This document shows, piece by piece, positions 13,464-19,141 of a DNA stretch of 19,141 nucleotides; the stretch's first letter is position 1; every line of letters starts with the position of its first letter. Below the pieces are notes generated by a model. It was not told the DNA's origin, ran no database searches, and saw only the letters and a list, made by a program, of their open reading frames with translations. The DNA is from Nitrospinota bacterium (lineage in GTDB: Bacteria > Nitrospinota > Nitrospinia > JACRGO01): positions 1 to 19,141 of the forward strand of contig JACRGO010000018.1 in the NCBI GenBank assembly GCA_016212295.1, read 5' to 3'. The position numbers and the translations under genes were made by a program.

Positions 13464-14102
13464 ATGAAAAACAGACTTTACCAATTATTCATTGATGATG
13501 TAACGGATTTGTGCTACAAGAACTGCCTTTCCTACTTTCCGGAAAAATCGCGGGTGCTGGACGTGGGAATCGGAAACGGCGTGATGACGAGGAATTACCA
13601 TTCCTTGATAAAAAACAAGGACTTCAGGATCACTGGGATTGATATAAATAAGAGCTATCTCAACCACTGCGACCGCCTTATCCGGGCCTATCAACTGGAG
13701 AACAATATTCAGATTTTTCATAAATCAGTGGAAGCCTATGCCCCTCCACAAAAAGAGTACTTTGATTTTATTCTTTTCAGTATGAGCTTCATGCTCTTTC
13801 ATAACCAGCAAATTGTCCTGGACCGGGTAAGGCATTGGCTTAAACCAGAGGGAAAGATAGTTTTTTTCCAGACCATGTTTCAAAAGCGCTCACGGTTAAT
13901 GGAGTTCGTGAAGCCAAAACTGAAGTATTTCACCACCATAGATTTCGGAAAGGTCACCTACGACCACGATTTCTATCACCTCCTTGAAAGAAACCATTTG
14001 TCCATCTTTGAGGATAAGTTGCTGAAAAGGGAGTGGTTCAAGGGGGAATACCGGATTATTGTCACCTCCGTTTCCAATGGGAATGGCGGAGGGCATAGAT
14101 GA
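13464..14102 (+). CDS. Class I SAM-dependent methyltransferase
   Basis: 212 aa. SAM-binding motif I is VLDVGIGNGVM (~31-41), followed by the acidic residue ending beta-2 in FRITGIDINKSYL (~54-66). A post-I/IV region DFILFSMSFMLFHNQQIVLDRV fits the methyltransferase_11/25 fold. The substrate cannot be read from sequence. It is not an obvious ArsM, since the conserved arsenic-binding cysteines are not seen in the expected arrangement. No Shine-Dalgarno is apparent and a TATAAT lies immediately upstream. It ends convergently with the DUF115 gene across an inverted word tract. Confidence 0.82.
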   Translation: MKNRLYQLFIDDVTDLCYKNCLSYFPEKSRVLDVGIGNGVMTRNYHSLIKNKDFRITGIDINKSYLNHCDRLIRAYQLENNIQIFHKSVEAYAPPQKEYFDFILFSMSFMLFHNQQIVLDRVRHWLKPEGKIVFFQTMFQKRSRLMEFVKPKLKYFTTIDFGKVTYDHDFYHLLERNHLSIFEDKLLKREWFKGEYRIIVTSVSNGNGGGHR

Positions 14103-14128
14103 CAGGGTTTGACGCAACAAAAAAAAAA

Positions 14129-14262
14129 GCAAAATTACAAATGACAAATAGCAAATTACAAATAAATTGCAAACTACAATTACCGAATGCCCAAAACAAT
14201 TCCATTTCCTTGTTTGTCATTTGTAATTTTGGTTATCGGGATTTATTTGTTATTTGACAATT
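14129..14262. repeat. Word tract (AATTACAAATGACAAA words) with inverted arms
   Basis: The segments 14131-14148 and 14213-14230 are perfect 18 bp inverted repeats. The left arm is followed by more TAGCAAATTACAAATAAATTG words and the right by TTTATTTGTTATTTGACAATT. It lies between two convergent genes and reaches the DUF115 stop codon. Confidence 0.85.
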
Positions 14263-15191
14263 CACTTGGCCTTTCGTTGCAGAAGCTTTTCCAGTTTCCA
14301 TTCCACGTTCACCCTTTCTCCGCAAAAAAGATTGATCCCCTCGGCTAAGGGCATTTGCTCGCAAAGGCCGGATAGAATCCCGTCCTCCGAGCAATTTATT
14401 GGACGGGAGGGATTTGGACGGCTCCACTCCTTGAAGGCCCAATTGAACCAGGTCTTGGTCACGGACATGGACTTGAGCGTGGGGGTCTCCCGCCCAAAAA
14501 TATTTTTCTCCATTACCATGTGCTCCCCATCGCGGAGAAGGATGATGTCCTGGCAATCGTTTTCAACCATGTCATAAACGGTCCCGGTTGTATGCCCCTT
14601 CCCCTTGGGGAAGGAAAGGTCCTGCCCTATGAAGATGATAGGGTTGGCGCCCAGTTGAAAGGCGAGGTCATAGGAGATGGTCAGGACGCTCCCGCCTGGG
14701 GTGAGGACCCCAACATGCTGCGCGTCCTTTTGGATCTGGGTCAGTACCGGGATGTCCGGCGCGAATTTGTTGAAAAAAAGGACGGCCCCCTTCCAAAGGC
14801 GGAGTATCTTGGGGTGGACTATGGTCGGGGCGACCAGTCTAAGGCCGCGTGTGTCAATGCCCCAAAAAAACCTGATGATGGATTCCTGGGGATCTAGGAC
14901 GGTAACAAAATTGGGCTTGATCCCCTCGGAGAGCAGGGTGGCAAGGGCGGCGTCGCAAGCCACTATGATGGACCGCTGGGCAGCCCATTTAAGAAATTTT
15001 AAATTCTTGTCCAGGGAAGGGCCGGCCCCAACGAGAATACAGGGAATGTCCTTTAATTGTCCCCTTATTTTAGGGACCCCGGTCCCTTGCAGGACCGCCG
15101 GACGGTTGGCCCTGTAATTATTCAGCCACGCCTCCGAAAAACGGTCGATGGTGGCGGTTTTTACCTCTGCAAGCCTGGATTCGAATTCCAT
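14262..15191 (-). CDS. DUF115 / MptE-like (Maf-type) protein
   Basis: 309 aa. The core matches the 6-hydroxymethylpterin diphosphokinase MptE-like/DUF115 family: PCILVGAGPSLDKNLKFL (~49-66), then SIIVACDAALATLLSEGIKPNFVTVLDPQES (~73-103 as two blocks), TPGGSVLTISYDLAFQLGANPIIFIGQDLSF further on. Bacterial members (motility accessory factors) are linked to transfer of nonulosonic-acid sugars to flagellins or to glycan synthesis. Usual Maf proteins are about twice this length, so this is a short form with little beyond the catalytic-like core. No flagellar or sugar genes are in the window, so its role is open. The start is the ATG at 15191. Confidence 0.82.
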   Translation of the reverse strand: MEFESRLAEVKTATIDRFSEAWLNNYRANRPAVLQGTGVPKIRGQLKDIPCILVGAGPSLDKNLKFLKWAAQRSIIVACDAALATLLSEGIKPNFVTVLDPQESIIRFFWGIDTRGLRLVAPTIVHPKILRLWKGAVLFFNKFAPDIPVLTQIQKDAQHVGVLTPGGSVLTISYDLAFQLGANPIIFIGQDLSFPKGKGHTTGTVYDMVENDCQDIILLRDGEHMVMEKNIFGRETPTLKSMSVTKTWFNWAFKEWSRPNPSRPINCSEDGILSGLCEQMPLAEGINLFCGERVNVEWKLEKLLQRKAK

Positions 15192-15227
15192 ATCGTGAGT
15201 CTATCAAAAAAGATTTAAATTTAAATG

Positions 15228-15421
15228 GAACGCGGATGACACGGATAAAACGGATTTGCGCGGATAAAAAAAAATTGTAACTATCTAGTGTTTTGAAAAA
15301 AACAAAAAATTAAAAAATAAAGAAAAGAATATAGACACAGAAGGACACTTATTATCTATGATTAAAAACAAAAAGCATAAAAAATCCGTGTAAATCCGTA
15401 TAATCAGCATCATCCGCGTTC
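15228..15421. repeat. 194 bp element with inverted ends (CGCGGATGACACGGAT words)
   Basis: The ends GAACGCGGATGA (15228-15239) and 15410-15421 are exact 12 bp inverted repeats. Each continues inward as related ACGGAT words (CACGGATAAAACGGATT on the left, AATCCGTGTAAATCCGTAT on the right). The ~120 bp centre is AT-rich and has no ORF. No target-site duplication is visible. It lies between the DUF115 and ArsS genes. Confidence 0.8.
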
Positions 15422-15431
15422 TATTTCTTTT

Positions 15432-16406
15432 TCAAAAAACCAAGCCAGAGCGGATCTCCCCGCCGCAGCTCGACCCTCTTCCGGCCGCGCATCCGAAGCA
15501 ATGGTCTCCCACCATAATTTCCCTCTTTTTCAGCACTTCTAAATCGAAGCCGGACAACAAGGAGGCGGCCCCATGATTCACCGTGAGCTCCAGCATCTGG
15601 TTGAAATCGCAATCGAAAATCCTTCCGTCCCAACTGATGCTCAACATTTTCCTGCACATCAGTTCCGGGATTGTCTCCTTGTTGAAATTCTTTTTCAGAA
15701 TGGCGGCGTAACTCTCGTAATTGCCGCCCTTCAACAAGGTCTCCTTGAAGCGGCCTATGGGCATATTGGTTATTGCTAAGAGCTTGTTGAAAACTATTCC
15801 GTGCCTGCCTTGAAGCTCGCGCTTGTAATCCGATTCCAGGGCGTCCTGGCGTCCTGGCAGAACAGCCCCTGCCGGATTATAAACAAGATGGAGCGCCAAG
15901 CCGCTTCCTTCCTTTCCATAGCCTCGATCATTTAATAACTTCAAGGCCTGAATGCTTAACTTATACACGCCAGCGCCCCTTTGCGAATCCACGTTCTTCT
16001 CCAGATAGCAGGGGAGCGATGCGATTATCTCCACGCGGTTTTTAACTAAAAGGCCGATCAACCGTTCGTTCCCAGGAAGGAGGAGGGCGCTGAGATTGCT
16101 CCTGAGAATGGCCTTTTTGCCCAGGCTGGCCGCCCCTTCCAACAGGTATCCCAACCCCGGATGCAGTTCAGGGGCGCCACCGGTTATGTCGAGAGTGTGG
16201 ATTTCGTTCTCCGCCAGGACCTTCAGGACCATGCCCATTGTTTCCCTGGACATGAATTCAGTTTTTTTGTCCGGTCCCGCGTCCACATGGCAATGGAGGC
16301 ATCTCTGGTTGCAATGCCTTCCTATGTTGACCTGGAGGGTATCAATCCCGTCCGCCATGAGCGGGGAGTGGATTGCCTCGTATACCTTGGAGCTGAATTC
16401 GGACAT
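15432..16406 (-). CDS. arsS: Radical SAM protein of the ArsS (arsenosugar biosynthesis) family
   Basis: 324 aa from the ATG at 16406; a TTG at 16436 would add ten residues. The radical SAM cluster motif is CNQRCLHC (C32, C36, C39) in TLQVNIGRHCNQRCLHCHVD, very typical of this family, followed by DITGGAPELHP (GGE-like SAM motif). A C-terminal Cys-rich segment (CRKMLSISWDGRIFDCDFNQML, then HCFGCAAGRGSSCGG) matches the family. ArsS proteins add the 5'-deoxyadenosyl group of SAM to dimethylated arsenic. No arsM or other ars gene is in the window, so the arsenic role rests on family resemblance. Some relatives carry selenocysteine, but none is needed here. The TTG start would lie two bases from the restriction gene stop codon, suggesting co-transcription. 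Confidence 0.82.
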   Translation of the reverse strand: MSEFSSKVYEAIHSPLMADGIDTLQVNIGRHCNQRCLHCHVDAGPDKKTEFMSRETMGMVLKVLAENEIHTLDITGGAPELHPGLGYLLEGAASLGKKAILRSNLSALLLPGNERLIGLLVKNRVEIIASLPCYLEKNVDSQRGAGVYKLSIQALKLLNDRGYGKEGSGLALHLVYNPAGAVLPGRQDALESDYKRELQGRHGIVFNKLLAITNMPIGRFKETLLKGGNYESYAAILKKNFNKETIPELMCRKMLSISWDGRIFDCDFNQMLELTVNHGAASLLSGFDLEVLKKREIMVGDHCFGCAAGRGSSCGGEIRSGLVF

Positions 16407-16438
16407 TGTTTGTTGTGGAAAAAATTTAACCGCCAAAT

Positions 16439-19141
16439 TTATTTAATTGCCTCATTCAACAACCCTTCAAGATCATTCGGATCAAATGACACGGCACATT
16501 TCCACTTCCCAAATCCCCCGTGATCATTGACGGCCTTGCTCCACTCATCAAGGAAGGCCCTCTTTGTCTTATTCTGTTCATTATCCTGCCCCTTGGTTTC
16601 AAGGACCAGAAATTCGCCTTTCTTCAGCTTCAAGATGAAATCAGGGAAATATTTCCTGATCACCCCCTGAAAATTATAAAGCACCGCAAACCCAAGATGG
16701 CCATTCTTTACAAACGATTCAACGGCATTGCTGTTATCAAGAGTTTTTGCCTCAAGGAATTCCCATTTATTGTCAACGACTGTGAAGTTGATGTGGGACT
16801 TTGTGAAATTCTCGCACGGCTTGCTTGTCCACCATGCTCTTACATACTCCGTGGAACGGATAGGGTGCTCTTTATCGAAAACAGGAGTCAATTGCGTGGT
16901 ATTGACCGCTCTGATTTCATTCCAGATATGCTGAATCACCTTGTTCATATTGAGCATAATAAGAATGCGTTTACGTAGTTCATCCTGATTGAACATCGGG
17001 TTTTTTATCTGGATCTTTTCAGAATTTATAAACTTCTCAATTATGCCTATGAGCTGAGTCAGGAATATCTCCTTGCTCCCCTTCCAGTCAGGTTTCTTTT
17101 CTGAGTTGTAGATGGTGGATGCGATGCGGAATATGATCGATTGTAATCTTAATTTTTCAGCAATTCCCTTGAGGTCAATTTCCGTTAATGCGGCGGGGTT
17201 GGGCTTTCCCGCGATGATAGCGGCCAATTCAGCCTCTATTATGGATTCGTATGGATCCAATTCAAGAGGTTTTACCGCTTGGATATCCAAAGTGAGTTGC
17301 GGCTTGTATACATGGTCAATCCGCAAGACATTCGGGAAAGAAATTTCATGTTCCGCCTTTTCTTTTACAGGCTCTATCCTTGTCTTGGGCGGTGGAGGAG
17401 GCGGAGGAGGGCCATCGGCTCCGCCTTCATGCGGCAGAAATGTAAACGGTACGCCGAAAATATTTACATACTCTGCATCAAATAGCTCAATTTCTTTCCC
17501 AGTTATCGGGTCAATTTGTTTTTTGGTATCATACGAACTTCTTCTCAGGCCGCGCCCCACAACCTGCTCACACAGCAACTGGCTGCTGAAAGCCCGCAAA
17601 CCCATAATATGAGTAACAGTCTTGGCGTCCCATCCCTCACTGAGCATACCCACGGAGATCACATTCTGAATCTGCTCGCCCGGTTCTCCTATTCTGCCAA
17701 CTGTATCAACGGTTCTTCTTAATAACTCCGCCTGTTGTTTCCTGGTCAGCTTCTTTTCTTTTGGATTATAGTTATCTTCTTCGCTGTCATCCGCCACATC
17801 AATCGCCACTTCTTCCGTTTCAGCCTCGGCCTTATCAAGGATGCTGCTGTCAATCTGTAAGGTTTTCCGCGGGTCGCATAGATCACCCAACCCGGCAACA
17901 GATAACAAAAAGGCATCGCGGTCAAATGAAAACTTTATACGGCCTGATGTGTAAGTCGTATTGGCCACCGTAATCATCACAGGTGGGATTTTATGTCCGG
18001 CCTTTTCCCAATCGTCTTTCGTTGCCTTCCAGTCCTTGCCCAAAAGAAGATAGGCATTTTTTATAAGGTCAGGGAGCGGATCGCTATCTTCTGCCTTGCG
18101 GTTGATATCGTCCTTCACGGCGAAATCCATGTAAATATGGTAAAGCCTTGACCGCAGGTTGTTATCCACATTTCCGTCATCGCGTATTACAACCCTAGGA
18201 GTCTTTACCAATCCTGATTCTATGGCGTCATTCAATCCGAAATCACTTATAATCCAGGGAAACAACGCCTCTTCAGTCGCTTTTTTCCCGGAGGGCGCGA
18301 AAGGCGTCGCGGACAGATCAAAGCACCTGATTATCCCCCTTGCCCTATGTATCCTGTCCAGTCCGCCAACCCAGACAGTGCTTTCCTCAATGTCTTCTTT
18401 TTTTATACCCTTGATCTTGCTTTCCGCCGGGATGCGCCAAGCGTGGTGGGCTTCATCATTAATCACCACGAGGTTAGAGGCATTGGCCATATCTCCCATC
18501 GCTTCCCGGACATACGCCTCATCGCTCTTAGCGCCGCGCTTGTCAACGGTCTTATTCTTTGCCAGTCTTTCTTCGCTGTCCCATGCCAGTGAATGCCAGT
18601 TGATGATCTTTACCTTCCCCTGCCGCAGGGACTCCATCAACCCCGATGGAACAATATTGAACTCTTCGTAGTAGTTTTCCCTGCCAAAGGGATTCAGAAC
18701 CGACAACCGGTTGCGGACGGTCAGGCCAGGCGCAACAACGAGGATGTTTTTTGAAAACCGGGTATCCTTGCCGTTGGCTACTTTATTCAGCACGTGCCAC
18801 GCAATGAGCATACTCATTACAATGGTCTTGCCGGAGCCTGTGGCCATCTTATTGCACCAGCGGAAAAAACCGCCGCCGTCACCCGGAATATCAATGCCTG
18901 TGCGGTCTGCAGCAGGCGCTTCTGTAAGCCAGATCAGCGTTTCAATGGCCTCAAGCTGGCAAAAGAAAAACCTCCGGTCTTTTCGTTCTTCGGGTTCCAT
19001 CCAGTGTTCCAAAAGTCTTTTTGTAATCCCTGTAACTCCGGGATACCCATCATCTCTCCATTTCCTGATCCGTGGGCGGATGGCATTCACCAGTTCAATC
19101 TCAATAAAAGTTCCGGGATCGTCAAACCCCTTGGAACTCTC
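16439..19141 (-). CDS. Restriction helicase-nuclease (type III Res-like, BPTD_3080-like), 5' end outside window
   Basis: The frame is open to the window edge (17 codons before a GTG at 19090 still fit the family), so the N-terminus is missing and ~900 aa are present. Counting from that GTG: Walker A MATGSGKT (~82-89), DEAH box NDEAHHAW (~211-218), motif III LSATPF (~259-264) and VVGRGLRRS further on mark a superfamily 2 helicase. A proline run (GGADGPPPPPPPP) separates it from the C-terminal part. The end carries a PD-(D/E)xK nuclease signature, FPDFILKL then LVLETKGQD. All motifs look intact. It would use ATP to translocate and cut foreign DNA. The expected methyltransferase partner would lie beyond the right edge. 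ArsS follows on the same strand. Confidence 0.9.
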   Translation of the reverse strand, partial: ESSKGFDDPGTFIEIELVNAIRPRIRKWRDDGYPGVTGITKRLLEHWMEPEERKDRRFFFCQLEAIETLIWLTEAPAADRTGIDIPGDGGGFFRWCNKMATGSGKTIVMSMLIAWHVLNKVANGKDTRFSKNILVVAPGLTVRNRLSVLNPFGRENYYEEFNIVPSGLMESLRQGKVKIINWHSLAWDSEERLAKNKTVDKRGAKSDEAYVREAMGDMANASNLVVINDEAHHAWRIPAESKIKGIKKEDIEESTVWVGGLDRIHRARGIIRCFDLSATPFAPSGKKATEEALFPWIISDFGLNDAIESGLVKTPRVVIRDDGNVDNNLRSRLYHIYMDFAVKDDINRKAEDSDPLPDLIKNAYLLLGKDWKATKDDWEKAGHKIPPVMITVANTTYTSGRIKFSFDRDAFLLSVAGLGDLCDPRKTLQIDSSILDKAEAETEEVAIDVADDSEEDNYNPKEKKLTRKQQAELLRRTVDTVGRIGEPGEQIQNVISVGMLSEGWDAKTVTHIMGLRAFSSQLLCEQVVGRGLRRSSYDTKKQIDPITGKEIELFDAEYVNIFGVPFTFLPHEGGADGPPPPPPPPKTRIEPVKEKAEHEISFPNVLRIDHVYKPQLTLDIQAVKPLELDPYESIIEAELAAIIAGKPNPAALTEIDLKGIAEKLRLQSIIFRIASTIYNSEKKPDWKGSKEIFLTQLIGIIEKFINSEKIQIKNPMFNQDELRKRILIMLNMNKVIQHIWNEIRAVNTTQLTPVFDKEHPIRSTEYVRAWWTSKPCENFTKSHINFTVVDNKWEFLEAKTLDNSNAVESFVKNGHLGFAVLYNFQGVIRKYFPDFILKLKKGEFLVLETKGQDNEQNKTKRAFLDEWSKAVNDHGGFGKWKCAVSFDPNDLEGLLNEAIK

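Noticed and set aside
13464-14102. Methyltransferase as ArsM partner of ArsS
   Set aside because: It lacks a recognisable ArsM cysteine arrangement, is on the opposite strand and is separated by the DUF115 gene.
15432-15480. Selenocysteine readthrough at the end of the ArsS gene
   Set aside because: The stop is TGA, but only a few codons of AT-rich sequence follow before another stop, and the Cys-rich motif is already complete before it.

Overview
The window suggests a Gram-negative, respiring (probably anaerobic or facultative) bacterium of mid-range GC. Evidence: a heme-bearing outer-membrane porin, periplasmic multiheme cytochromes, a split cytochrome b6-type quinol-oxidising complex, and a periplasmic Do-type protease. 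The style resembles Nitrospirota, Desulfobacterota and related candidate phyla, but I cannot assign a taxon from the sequence alone.

Layout. 1-1150: a repeat-rich flank and a secreted protein with two SHOCT-like repeats (-). 1235-3250: tandem duplication of a small coiled-coil membrane protein gene together with a ~200 bp hairpin/terminator module (three full or nearly full module copies plus a fragment). 3275-4588: mono-heme outer-membrane porin (-) with its own promoter and a ~315 nt leader. 5060-10462: a respiratory block on the minus strand. In transcription order it holds a pentaheme cytochrome, Rieske protein, cytochrome b6, subunit IV, a frameshifted four-helix-bundle gene, a membrane-anchored nonaheme cytochrome and an intact four-helix-bundle gene. 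10763-12659: HtrA protease followed one base later by a PilZ protein (-). 12866-13276: small membrane protein (+) whose stop codon lies in the 3' end of a convergent tRNA-Val(UAC). 13464-14102: methyltransferase (+). 14262-19141: a DUF115/MptE-like protein, an ArsS-type radical SAM protein and a large restriction helicase-nuclease (all -), the last running off the window.

How the genes fit together. The Rieske/b6/IV set should oxidise quinol and pass electrons to periplasmic multiheme cytochromes. The nonaheme and pentaheme proteins are the obvious partners, and the mono-heme porin nearby may belong to the same envelope electron-transfer chain, though that last link rests only on proximity. 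HtrA and PilZ form a separate two-gene unit.

The most unusual feature is the intergenic DNA. Many gaps hold a tract of short degenerate words, with a different word at each locus, and in most of them the reverse complement of that word lies on the other side of a spacer. Perfect inverted matches of 11-21 bp can be read at seven loci. Both four-helix-bundle ORFs sit between such inverted tracts like the cargo of a cassette, and the nonaheme cytochrome has taken tract sequence into both its N-terminus and C-terminus. I regard these word-diverse inverted tracts, with or without a four-helix-bundle gene, as the best candidate for an undescribed system here. The mechanism is inference.
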